Assembly: GCF_010093065.1 (NCBI RefSeq) | Contig: NZ_CP048113.1 | Location: forward strand, 1,798,001-1,862,000 | Direction: 5' to 3' | DNA length: 64,000 nt | Source of the DNA: Chitinophaga agri | Lineage (GTDB): Bacteria > Bacteroidota > Bacteroidia > Chitinophagales > Chitinophagaceae | Part shown: one piece after another, positions 41,524 through 49,897 of the stretch | Position numbering within the stretch: the first letter of the stretch is position 1 | How the letters are laid out: every line of letters starts with the position of its first letter | The notes under the pieces: generated by a model | The model's database searches: none | What the model saw: the letters and a program-made list of their open reading frames with translations, nothing else | Told to the model about the DNA's origin: nothing | Position numbers and translations under genes: made by a program

Positions 41524-41987
41524 GAATACCTCCTTTTCTTTGATGAGTTATGAAATTACGAATTTTATCCGAAAAAGCTTCGCATGATTTTCCATTTTAG
41601 CGAATAATTTTCGTGTTATTTTATGGACATTAATAAAAAGCCCTATTGCTCCTGAGCCGACCCATCTGATTAAACCTTTTGTTAGCACAGAATGGCAGTG
41701 TTACTACAGTGCCTGTGTCTGCCAGATTGATACAACGCTACCTGATAAGCTGTTTTTACGGAAAGTAGAAGTATAGAAGTTTAGTCCAAAAATGATTCAT
41801 CCGTACCTCCCGGATCGCCCACATATCTTGTCGCCCGACGCAACAAACATAGCATATAGACACTTTCAGCTGTATAGATGCTCAGAGGGATTACATATGC
41901 CACATAGGCCCAGCTGAGTAAATCCGGAGTTGCTAAAAAGGCATTCGACGATATTATCCGACTCACCATGTCGATGTTAAAATAAAA
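41524..41987. other. Region without a confident gene
   Basis: On the minus strand a 62-codon frame (41969-41781) encodes one membrane helix (LLSWAYVAYVIPLSIYTAES), and on the plus strand a frame without start codon ends at 41777 (CYYSACVCQIDTTLPDKL). Neither has a convincing start or promoter. It may be a remnant of lost genes and may hold the promoter of the tiny ORF. Confidence 0.4.
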
Positions 41988-42013
41988 AACGGCTGTGTAT
42001 AAACACCGCCGTT
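41988..42013 (-). terminator. Terminator of the SDR gene
   Basis: AACGGC 41988-41993 pairs with GCCGTT 42008-42013, with an inner GTGT/ACAC stem; T-rich on the minus strand (GTTTTTTATTTT). Confidence 0.7.
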
Positions 42014-42075
42014 ACTTGTTACCTGCATCTGTCTGTCAGTTGATGCTTATTTGCTTATAGTCATATATCACATTG

Positions 42076-42909
42076 TTAAAAACCGGTTGATCTTGTCAAT
42101 GCTTCCTTTTCTTTAAAAGCATCTTTCAATAATTCCAGTTTAGCCATTCCGCGTTCATACGCATCAGAACCTAATAACAGGTATACCGGTGGCTTTTGCT
42201 CATTCACGATTGCGATCATCGCCGCCGCAGCTTTATCCGGATCTCCGGCCTGCATGCCATCCATCGCTTTATATTTCTCATGTGAACTCCTGATCGCTGT
42301 ATAAGCTGGATTAGGGTGTTTCGCCAGTGTCAGTGATTCTTCGGTCAGAAAGCTGGTCCTGAATGCTCCCGGAGCGACCACTGTCACCTTGATGCCAAAC
42401 TCCTTCACATCTTCGGCTAGCACTTCTGTCAGCCCGATCACGGCATGTTTTGCGGCACCATAGATAGACCAGCCTGTCGCCGGTGCAATACCCGCAATGG
42501 AGGAGATATTGATAATATGTCCCGACTGTTGTGCTCTCAGCTGTGGCATCGCCTTACGGATCACATTCAGCGTACCAAATACATTGACATCAAATGCATC
42601 CCTGGTCTCCCGGTCTGTCAGTTCCTCAATACTTCCACCAATACCATACCCCGCGTTGTTAACTACTACATCCAGCCGGCTGAATGTAGCGACGGTTTTA
42701 GCTATTGCTGCCTCCACGCTGGCCTCGCTGACCAGGTCAGTTTCCAGTGGAAGAAAATTTTCTGTATCTGTACCTACTGCGTTTATCAAATCTTCTACCC
42801 TTCTGGATGTTGCTGCGACCTGTTGTCCCGCTGCCAGCAACTGTTTAACCAGGCTAAGTCCCAGTCCTTTGGAAGCACCTGTTACGAACCATACTCTGTT
42901 GTTGCTCAT
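42076..42909 (-). CDS. Short-chain dehydrogenase/reductase
   Basis: Start ATG 42909 (MSNNRVWFVTGASKGLGLSL), not the ORF start 28 codons earlier. 277 residues. TGASKGLG cofactor loop, VVNNAGYGIGG, catalytic NISSIAG and SIYGAAKHA (Tyr-xxx-Lys). SDR of the type found next to AraC regulators. TTG-N19-TAGTTTTG promoter (42959-42930) with two ATTCAAAC repeats directly upstream (42967, 42988), so the AraC protein encoded behind it is the likely activator. Confidence 0.9.
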   Translation of the reverse strand: MSNNRVWFVTGASKGLGLSLVKQLLAAGQQVAATSRRVEDLINAVGTDTENFLPLETDLVSEASVEAAIAKTVATFSRLDVVVNNAGYGIGGSIEELTDRETRDAFDVNVFGTLNVIRKAMPQLRAQQSGHIINISSIAGIAPATGWSIYGAAKHAVIGLTEVLAEDVKEFGIKVTVVAPGAFRTSFLTEESLTLAKHPNPAYTAIRSSHEKYKAMDGMQAGDPDKAAAAMIAIVNEQKPPVYLLLGSDAYERGMAKLELLKDAFKEKEALTRSTGF

Positions 42910-42929
42910 CGTTTCTTGTTTTAATAATG

Positions 42930-42995
42930 CAAAACTACAGCGCATTGGGCACGCTGCAATTACATCATTCAAACCGATGATTGCATAATTCAAAC
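42930..42995 (-). promoter_or_regulatory. SDR promoter with AraC-type tandem sites
   Basis: Minus-strand TTG (42959-42957), N19, TAGTTTTG (42937-42930). Upstream on the same DNA, ATTCAAAC occurs at 42967-42974 and 42988-42995, exactly 21 bp apart (two helical turns), as for an AraC-family dimer. Confidence 0.65.
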
Positions 42996-43892
42996 AATCC
43001 TGAAAGATGAGGGTGTCTGATTGGTCAGCTTCCTGAAAAAGTTGTTGAAATGGGCCGGTTCTTCAAACCCGAGACAATAACTGATCTCTGAGATATTCCA
43101 GTTAGTATGTTTCAGTAAGGCTTTGGCTTCCGCCACCAGCCGGTCGGCAATATGCTCTGTCGTAGTCTTGCCTGTTGTCTCCTTGATGGCCCTGTTAAGA
43201 TGATTGACATGCACAGCCAGCTGGTCAGCAAAATCCTTGGCCGACCGCAATGTGAACCGCTGGGTTGTCGTTTCAATAGGGAACTGTCGCTCCAGTAGCT
43301 CTGTGAATATGGCAGTGATCCTTGATTTAGCATCCGGATGCTTATATATTGTATCCAGGGGCTCCATCTTCAGCGCATAGTGGATCAGCTCCGTAACATA
43401 GTTCATAAGCAGATCATACTTATAACGGTAATCGGAATTGATCTCTGCCAGCATCTTTTCAAAGATCTGGCTGACATGCTGGTCCTGCTCTTCCGTTAGC
43501 GCAAATGAAGGTTTACCACCAGGCGCGAACATCGGCAGCTCGTGAATACTGCCACGCATACGTTCTGTGAAGAATCCCTCCTTAAATATGCAGAAATATC
43601 CGGTTTTCGTCTCCGACAGGCTCTCATAGGTGTAAGGCACCTTCGGATTAAAAAACGTCAGACTACTACCATTGATCTCCACGCTTTTATCCGCATAGTG
43701 ATAAATATTCCTTCCTCTGACTATATTGATCTTAAAGAAGTCCCGGCGGCTGTATTTTAACGTCTTTGCGTGGGCGCCCTGGAAATCTTCCAGTCTGAAT
43801 ACATTAAAATGTCCGATGTCCTGCTGGAGGTTTTCAGGCAGCCAGTTGAACTTCTGCCGGTAAAACTCTTCAAGTGTTTGTACTTCTGCCAT
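42990..43892 (-). CDS. AraC-family transcriptional regulator
   Basis: 300 residues. N-terminal cupin-like sensor domain (about 25-140: NIYHYADKSVEINGSSLTFF, VPYTYESL), C-terminal double HTH (about 195-300: FADQLAVHVNHLNRAIKETT, NWNISEISYCLGFEEPAHFNNFFRK). The -7 box TAACTTTG ends 4 nt before ATG 43892, and a third ATTCAAAC (43909-43916) lies in its promoter, so autoregulation is likely. The gene end overlaps an operator copy of the downstream SDR gene. Confidence 0.92.
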   Translation of the reverse strand: MAEVQTLEEFYRQKFNWLPENLQQDIGHFNVFRLEDFQGAHAKTLKYSRRDFFKINIVRGRNIYHYADKSVEINGSSLTFFNPKVPYTYESLSETKTGYFCIFKEGFFTERMRGSIHELPMFAPGGKPSFALTEEQDQHVSQIFEKMLAEINSDYRYKYDLLMNYVTELIHYALKMEPLDTIYKHPDAKSRITAIFTELLERQFPIETTTQRFTLRSAKDFADQLAVHVNHLNRAIKETTGKTTTEHIADRLVAEAKALLKHTNWNISEISYCLGFEEPAHFNNFFRKLTNQTPSSFRIV

Positions 43893-43896
43893 ACAA

Positions 43897-43916
43897 CAAA
43901 GTTACAAAATTCAAAC
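43897..43916 (-). promoter_or_regulatory. Promoter and operator half-site of the AraC gene
   Basis: TAACTTTG on the minus strand (43904-43897), 4 nt before ATG, and ATTCAAAC at 43909-43916. A minus-strand TTG at 43930-43928 gives a 23-nt spacer. Further upstream ACTGACtGTCAGT (43948-43960) is a 13-bp palindrome. Confidence 0.55.
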
Positions 43917-44005
43917 AAATGAGAAACCAACCATCCATAGAGCGCAGACTGACTGTCAGTAATGGCGGACGGACGTCACCTGACACTGCAACGTATCTCC
44001 TCAGC

Positions 44006-46792
44006 CTATTGACCGTAAGGCGTAATAGTAACAGGACCGACCAGGCCAGAAGGCTGTAACGCCCAACCTCCTGCATCAAACGGCTTATAATTGATATTGA
44101 CGAAATTGATCTCATGATAGTTCCGCCAGGACATACCATGCTGGTCCATGTACCTGATACGGTTTGCCATCAGATTGGCCACTTCAATCCTGATCTCATT
44201 GACCCCCTGTTTCAGATAGGCACCTATTCTGCCGGTAAATGGAATAGCCCAGTAGATGCCCGCATCCTGGCCATTAATCGTTACCCGGGCACTTTCATGC
44301 ACCTCTCCCAGGTCCAGGATGTACTCAGCGGCACTCTTCTCTGGCAGGGTGAATGTTTTCGTATAAACGGCGGAACCGCTATAACTGTCTGCGGCTGTAT
44401 CTGAAAGCGCCGTCCAGGATACCAGGCCGTCCAGTATCCGGTCAGCAGGCTTATAAGGCCCACCTGCAGTGAAAGTCAGTTGCCAGTTGCCTGATAATGT
44501 CACCGGACTTTCTGCTGTATTAAGATAGTTCCAGGCATTATTACCGATGTTACCGGCACCAGCACCGGTACGTACAAGGATAGACTCACCGGATGCCAGC
44601 TGTATACGCACCGCTTTTTTGCCGTTTTCTTCTTTGACGGCCGGAACTCCCGTTCTGCCAGTCATCGGGTCCAGTAACCAGGTAGCTACGCCCCCGTCAT
44701 TCAATGGCAGGAAACGGTCTATTTTCCTTGCCGTATGGTTTACAATGTAGTACCAGGTAGTGTCCTTATCTTTCCGGCGGATGAACTTCAACCCGTCGTC
44801 TGTCAGTTTCTCCCGCTCAATGCCTTCCTGACGGAGCGCCTCCTGAATATCAGCGGTGAGAAGGAGTTTGCCCTTTCCTTTTTCTGCTATTTGCCATTTG
44901 CCGTTCACCGGCTTAAAAGAAAGCGTTGACAACAAACGTTTAAATTCCTTTCTATGCTCCTGCAGCTTTCCGAAACCAGGAACATCCTGTGGCAATGCTT
45001 CAAAGATGACGGTCCCCCCCTGCTCTGCCAATGCGATAATCTGGTGTAAGGTCTGCACAGGCATAAACGTCACTTTGGGAATGACAAGGATTTTATAAGG
45101 AGCAGCCGTTCTACTGATGACAATACGTCCATTGCCAACAGCCGCCTTTGATAACAGCCTATCAGAGATGAAGTCTACGGAATAACCGGTTTGCTGTAGC
45201 GCAGTTACCTGTTTATAGAACGGGGTAGGATGCAGCCATTCATCAATACTATGTACTTTCAGGGCCATGTCTCGCCCCCTGGCGTTGTACCAGACATCGT
45301 ATACCGGCCAGTAGATCAGCAGTTCATTGTTGGCGGTACCAGCCTGCAATACTGACTGTACCCTTTCTATATAGTTGTTGAGCCCTTTCAGATGTGGCCA
45401 GCAGCTATTGGCCGGCACAAAATTGACCGAGGCATAAAACAACCATCCCGGCCAGGATACGTCAGCAGGAGAAAAGGTATTACCGTGATAGAACACATGA
45501 TTCACTCCCGCCAGGAAGGCTTGTTCCACCTCAGGTTTACATTGCGAAAGGGATGTCTTGAAGTGTTCCGTCAGCCAGGTAAATGTCTCACAGGAAACCA
45601 GTGGATGACCACCCACATGACCGGCGGAAGAAGCAAACTTCAGCATAACAGGATCAGGATCTACATTTCTGATATCACCACTATCTCTCCGGAGACCAGG
45701 GATCGGAAAATAAGTAGACCCAAACGTTTCACACTCCGGAATATCCACAGCGGCATACAGGTCCAGGAGATTGCCTGGTGAACCATGCGCCTGGTTTCTA
45801 CTCAGACTACCATAACCATGCGACCATGTCGTCCAGGGATGCGTAAAATTGTCCATTAGCAATGCCGACATCGTTTCCCTGTAATCAGACTTTATCCTGG
45901 CTACAAGGTCCGTGCTGTCTTCACTGATCAGCTCACGCAGATAATACCTGAGATCATACCCTCTCTCCCGCAGAAATGCCGAGAAAAAGGCAGGTGTCCA
46001 GTCAGCATTATATACCTCATAACTATCATTATAAAACGCGCGTACGCCGGGTGTTTTATGACCAAAGGCGGTGTCAAAACGGTGCAGGTAGACAGGCAAT
46101 GCGGTCCCAGAGAGATGATCCAGTGTATAACCCTCCCCACCGGGAGCCGCCCTCTTCACCTGTTGACGGGTCCATCCGCTAAAAAGAGCGTATAGCTGCC
46201 AGTTACCCCGGGGAGGCGTCCATTGAAGGTTTCCCGAGGCATCTACCTTACTCATGAGGGATATACGCTGATAACCGCTGTAAGCAGTAACTGCCTGCAG
46301 TACTGCCCCCTGCTGTTTACTTTCCTGTATTTTTATCTGCCTTGAAAAGCGGGTCCCACCTTTTACCTCATACTGCTGTACGAAAAAACGTGCGGCAGCT
46401 TCTTTTAGCGTCAACTGTGGCCCTCCGAAAGGCCAACCGGTACCGGTGGTCAGGTCCACCCCCATATTATTGGCCTTTGCGGTGTTTACAGTATATCGTA
46501 ACAGGTTAGTCCAGCGGGGAGACAGAAAATCCACATATCTGGATTCATATCCTTTTGCGCCATATATAGGGGCGATCTCCACACCACCAAACCCTGCGTC
46601 TCCCAACATTTTTAATGAGGACGCCAGCTCTTTTTCGTCGACTGCATTACCCATCCACCACCAGCGGATCCAGGGTTTGGTCTCGCTTGTACGTAGTGGC
46701 CAGGGCGTGGGTTGGGCATTGATCATCCCAATACCATTGATGAACAGGATAACCGGCAATAATCTGCGGAAAATTCTGATTACAGTTTTCAT
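44006..46792 (-). CDS. Secreted glycoside hydrolase, GH106-like (alpha-L-rhamnosidase type)
   Basis: 928 residues with signal peptide (LLPVILFINGIGMINAQ). The N-terminal part has the typical KPWIRWWWMGNAVDEKELASSL, LGDAGFGGVEIAPIYG and GVDLTTGTGWPFGGPQ; the middle is a TIM barrel with the RAFYNDSYEVYNADWTP acid; the C-terminal part is a beta-sandwich (LDLGEVHESARVTINGQDAG, GVNEIRIEVANLMANRIRYM). Matches GH106/rhamnosidase-like enzymes of this phylum that split rhamnose from plant glycans. No SusCD pair sits next to it. Confidence 0.88.
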   Translation of the reverse strand: MKTVIRIFRRLLPVILFINGIGMINAQPTPWPLRTSETKPWIRWWWMGNAVDEKELASSLKMLGDAGFGGVEIAPIYGAKGYESRYVDFLSPRWTNLLRYTVNTAKANNMGVDLTTGTGWPFGGPQLTLKEAAARFFVQQYEVKGGTRFSRQIKIQESKQQGAVLQAVTAYSGYQRISLMSKVDASGNLQWTPPRGNWQLYALFSGWTRQQVKRAAPGGEGYTLDHLSGTALPVYLHRFDTAFGHKTPGVRAFYNDSYEVYNADWTPAFFSAFLRERGYDLRYYLRELISEDSTDLVARIKSDYRETMSALLMDNFTHPWTTWSHGYGSLSRNQAHGSPGNLLDLYAAVDIPECETFGSTYFPIPGLRRDSGDIRNVDPDPVMLKFASSAGHVGGHPLVSCETFTWLTEHFKTSLSQCKPEVEQAFLAGVNHVFYHGNTFSPADVSWPGWLFYASVNFVPANSCWPHLKGLNNYIERVQSVLQAGTANNELLIYWPVYDVWYNARGRDMALKVHSIDEWLHPTPFYKQVTALQQTGYSVDFISDRLLSKAAVGNGRIVISRTAAPYKILVIPKVTFMPVQTLHQIIALAEQGGTVIFEALPQDVPGFGKLQEHRKEFKRLLSTLSFKPVNGKWQIAEKGKGKLLLTADIQEALRQEGIEREKLTDDGLKFIRRKDKDTTWYYIVNHTARKIDRFLPLNDGGVATWLLDPMTGRTGVPAVKEENGKKAVRIQLASGESILVRTGAGAGNIGNNAWNYLNTAESPVTLSGNWQLTFTAGGPYKPADRILDGLVSWTALSDTAADSYSGSAVYTKTFTLPEKSAAEYILDLGEVHESARVTINGQDAGIYWAIPFTGRIGAYLKQGVNEIRIEVANLMANRIRYMDQHGMSWRNYHEINFVNINYKPFDAGGWALQPSGLVGPVTITPYGQ

Positions 46793-46800
46793 AACGACAT

Positions 46801-47115
46801 TTATTGTTCTACCGCCGACCGGTCAAATTCAGGGTATTCTGCCGGCGTTTTAGATTGCAGCATCAGCTCAGCCAGCGCTTTGCTGTAAGATAAGCCATCT
46901 ATCCGGATAAAACAGGGGAACGTGTAAGTTCTGACAGCCTGGGAAGAATATTACAGAATGCCCAGGTAATACTGGCCACCTGTCCTGCTGACACTTTACC
47001 CCGCAACCGCACGGGTAACGAAAGTCTTTAGGCTTACGGGGTTGCTCCGTGTCAGCGTTATGATCCCCCATACGAAGCCTGTTAGCTGGATGCTCCAACA
47101 TTTCTTCCGGTCCAT
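46801..47115 (-). pseudogene. Possible decayed reading frame upstream of the GH106 gene
   Basis: On the minus strand one frame (ATG 47115 to TAA 46803-46801, 105 codons) is broken by stops at 46998-46996 and 46953-46951. Its last part (IDGLSYSKALAELMLQSKTP, then AEYPEFDRSAVEQ) looks like a natural protein C terminus. I cannot name the parent family. Either a remnant or chance. Confidence 0.35.
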
Positions 47116-47189
47116 AGTATTGGTTGAACAGCGTAAAAAATCAGTTGACAAGGGCTATTTTATAAAACGTTTAACTCAATAGCGTAACA

Positions 47190-47244
47190 ATTTATAAACG
47201 GGAAAGACCAGACAAAAACTGTCTGGTCTTTCCCGTTTATAAAT
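47190..47244 (-). terminator. 24-bp perfect hairpin terminator
   Basis: Bases 47190-47213 and 47221-47244 are exact reverse complements (24 bp) around a 7-nt A-rich loop. It stands 18 nt after the stop of the lipoprotein gene 47262-47819. Confidence 0.85.
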
Positions 47245-47261
47245 GACGTTGACGATTATAC

Positions 47262-47819
47262 TTACTGTACTATTTTGAATGTCGCAGCTGCACTTTCCAC
47301 TGCAGGTGCCACCTTTGCCTCATCAGCCTTCTTCATCACTCCTGTAATGATATACGCGATACCATTTTTCACAACCGTGTAGTTCAGCGCCACCACATCC
47401 TGGCCACCCGTTTGCTGTGAACTGTATTTCAGCCATTTACCTGGCAGTCCGCCAATCTCTTTATCTCCCTGACCGATGATTGTAAAGTTACCCATGTACT
47501 TCGACATGGTCTCATGATTCTTCGCGGCATACTCCTCCAGCGACAGTTTGCCTGTATTCTCACTCACTACATTTATATTAGCCCTGAAGCCATCCGTAAC
47601 AACAGGAGACATAAGGAAAGTCACCTTGATACCATTCAGCGTCGTGTCTACCTTTCTCCAGTCCGCAGGACCATCGATCGTAAATTTACCAGCACCACTA
47701 TTCATGTTTTGCTGGGCCTGTTCCAGCAATTCTTTAGAAGTTTTCGGGGTATTATTACCATTCTTACAGGCGCCCAAAAACATGGCCCCCGCAACAACCA
47801 GTAAAGAAAAGTATCGCAT
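47262..47819 (-). CDS. PsbP/DcrB-like lipoprotein
   Basis: 185 residues. Lipoprotein signal with lipobox LGAC (Cys18). The mature part (about 45-185) has the PsbP/DcrB fold pattern: KFTIDGPADWRKVDTTLNGI, NINVVSENTGKLSLEEYAAKN, GGLPGKWLKYSSQQTG, GIAYIITGVMKK. Function unknown; members bind other envelope proteins. A TACCTTTA box (minus strand, 47849-47842) lies 22 nt upstream. Confidence 0.8.
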   Translation of the reverse strand: MRYFSLLVVAGAMFLGACKNGNNTPKTSKELLEQAQQNMNSGAGKFTIDGPADWRKVDTTLNGIKVTFLMSPVVTDGFRANINVVSENTGKLSLEEYAAKNHETMSKYMGNFTIIGQGDKEIGGLPGKWLKYSSQQTGGQDVVALNYTVVKNGIAYIITGVMKKADEAKVAPAVESAAATFKIVQ

Positions 47820-48050
47820 AAATTAGTCTTTGTTAATCCGGTAAAGGTAAAATCATTTTATTTAAAATCAGCATGCTAAGGACAAGGGCATGCCGTCCAT
47901 CCCATTCTGTGGCTGCTTTTTTCCAGGTTTTCTATATTTAATACAGGATTTTACTATTTAATATATTATTTTCATACTAAGTCTTATTGTCATTATTGTT
48001 CACTACCTGTGCCAGATTATGTGGTAGAATATTCAAACAGAAAGCAATTT

Positions 48051-48518
48051 ATGGTCAGATACTACGCAATATTCAGGGATGGAAGTTATAGTCCGCTACA
48101 CAATCTCGAATCAATTACTGCTTTTCCGGAGTACGCTTATATTCTCATGACAACGGATACCTTAAAGCCCAATGGTTTCGTTGAATCCACTATATATCAG
48201 TTCGTGGATGCCAAAGGAGCACTGCAAATGCTCAGGATCGCTAACTGGGAACTGCTGTATATCAGCCCGTGGACCTTCAATTCCGACGGCCTCCGTTACT
48301 GCCTCTACAATCATCTGACCAAAACAGCTCATGAATTCAGGGGATCAGAGACCGGGTTATATTTCTTTAAAAATGACCTGTTTCCAAAATTACGGGAACT
48401 TTCCATTATTCCTGACTACCATCAGTACCTGCTCAGCGAAAAGGTAGACCTGCTCGAGGAAGAACTATCAGAACTGAGAAGGCGCCTTTTTGAAATAGAG
48501 AAAGTATTAAAAAGATAA
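48051..48518 (+). CDS. Protein of unknown function with C-terminal coiled coil
   Basis: ATG 48051 (MVRYYAIFRDGSYSPLHNLE) gives 155 residues; GTG 48009 would add 14. The end is a clear coiled coil (KVDLLEEELSELRRRLFEIE). No signal peptide. The body is rich in aromatic residues (YISPWTFNSDGLRYCLYNHL). I know no family. 41 nt before the flavin oxidase gene, so perhaps co-transcribed. Confidence 0.6.
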   Translation: MVRYYAIFRDGSYSPLHNLESITAFPEYAYILMTTDTLKPNGFVESTIYQFVDAKGALQMLRIANWELLYISPWTFNSDGLRYCLYNHLTKTAHEFRGSETGLYFFKNDLFPKLRELSIIPDYHQYLLSEKVDLLEEELSELRRRLFEIEKVLKR

Positions 48519-48559
48519 GCGCCAAATGACATAACTTGCTATTTCTGAACAGACAGGTT

Positions 48560-49819
48560 ATGCATACATCAGATGAAATCATTATCATAGGAGCTGGCGC
48601 AGCCGGCCTGCTCGCAGCCCGGGAACTATCCGCTCACTATAAAATAACGGTGCTGGAAGCCCGGGACACCATTGGCGGAAGGATCCAGACCATATACCGG
48701 GATGGCATCAAAGAAGCTGAAACCGGCGCTGAATTTGTACACGGTGAACTACCCATCACTTTAGGTCTGCTGAAAGACGCAGGGCTCTCCTACTACAACA
48801 TTTACGGCAAGATGTTTCAAGTCCGGGACGGACACTGGGACCCACAATACGAAATGATCGAAGACTGGGACAGTCTGCTGGAAAAAATGGACGGTATCGA
48901 AACCGATATGACCATGCAGGACTTCCTTGATCACTTTTACCCTCAGGAAACGCATTCTTCCTTCAGAATTGGTGTAGAACGGTTTGTACAGGGGTATGAT
49001 CTTGCCCGTATGGATAAAGTAAGTGTCAAAGCCCTCTATCGTGAATGGACCAGTGAAAGTGACAAAAATTTCCGCATAGATAAAGGTTACACGGCGCTGA
49101 TGCAGTTCCTCGCAGATGCCTGTATACAAAAAGGTGGCCGTATTGTTACCAGTACCGTTGTCAGCGAAGTGGCATGGACTGCTGGTAAGGTAACTGTTAC
49201 GACGACGCGGGGTGATGCCTACACAGCAGGGAAGGTCATTGTAACCGTTCCTCTAGGCATCTTACAGCAGGGTTATATTACCTTCTCTCCCGCCCTGCCG
49301 GCTTATATGACCGCCGCAGCACAGATAGGCTGGGGCACCGTGATAAAGACGGTCCTGCAGTTCCGTGCTCCATTCTGGGAGAAACATGCCCAACAGGTGG
49401 GGTTTATACTCGGAGAAGCCCCTATCCCGACCTGGTGGACTCAGCTTCCCGACAAAGCATATGTGCTTACCGGCTGGCTGGGTGGACCTCCGGCTATTCC
49501 ACATCTGCAAAAGAGCAAAGAAGAGCTGTTGGAAATGGCCCTGCAATCACTGGCCATCCTGTGTAATGAAAGTACTGGTACATTAGGGGAACTACTGGTT
49601 AACTACCACATTTCCAACTGGGCAACAGACCCTCATATAACTGGGTCCTACAGCTATAGTACTCCTGCTACACCCGCCGCACAGGTGGTATTAAACACGC
49701 CCGTTGAAAACACCGTCTATTTTGCAGGTGAAGCATTATACCAGGGCGCCAGTCCGGGAACGGTAGAAGCAGCTTTTAGCACGGGCAAAGGAGTAGTAAC
49801 CCGCATCCTGCATCCATAA
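48560..49819 (+). CDS. Flavin monoamine oxidase-family protein
   Basis: Start ATG 48560 (MHTSDEIIIIGAGAAGLLAA). 419 residues. Dinucleotide motif IIIGAGAAGLLAARELS, GG motif EARDTIGGRIQT, substrate domain, and FAD-binding C-terminal motif YFAGEALYQGASPGTVEAAFSTG. Oxidises an amine or related compound, using FAD and O2. No signal peptide, so cytoplasmic. Followed by a terminator. Confidence 0.9.
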   Translation: MHTSDEIIIIGAGAAGLLAARELSAHYKITVLEARDTIGGRIQTIYRDGIKEAETGAEFVHGELPITLGLLKDAGLSYYNIYGKMFQVRDGHWDPQYEMIEDWDSLLEKMDGIETDMTMQDFLDHFYPQETHSSFRIGVERFVQGYDLARMDKVSVKALYREWTSESDKNFRIDKGYTALMQFLADACIQKGGRIVTSTVVSEVAWTAGKVTVTTTRGDAYTAGKVIVTVPLGILQQGYITFSPALPAYMTAAAQIGWGTVIKTVLQFRAPFWEKHAQQVGFILGEAPIPTWWTQLPDKAYVLTGWLGGPPAIPHLQKSKEELLEMALQSLAILCNESTGTLGELLVNYHISNWATDPHITGSYSYSTPATPAAQVVLNTPVENTVYFAGEALYQGASPGTVEAAFSTGKGVVTRILHP

Positions 49820-49843
49820 ACAGCATCCCATATAAAAGAGTAA

Positions 49844-49870
49844 AAGGGCGTCGCAGAAGCAGACGCCCTT
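49844..49870. terminator. Bidirectional terminator
   Basis: AAGGGCGTC 49844-49852 pairs with GACGCCCTT 49862-49870, between converging genes. Confidence 0.8.
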
Positions 49871-49897
49871 GTTATTTTCATTCTGTTGTTATTTCGA

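Noticed and set aside
41781..41969. 62-codon minus frame with a hydrophobic stretch
   Set aside because: No promoter or neighbour link; the hydrophobic part is short. Kept only as a note in the regional entry.
46868..47101. 77-codon minus frame
   Set aside because: Cys/Pro/Arg-rich, no structure, and it competes with the broken frame that ends in a protein-like C terminus.
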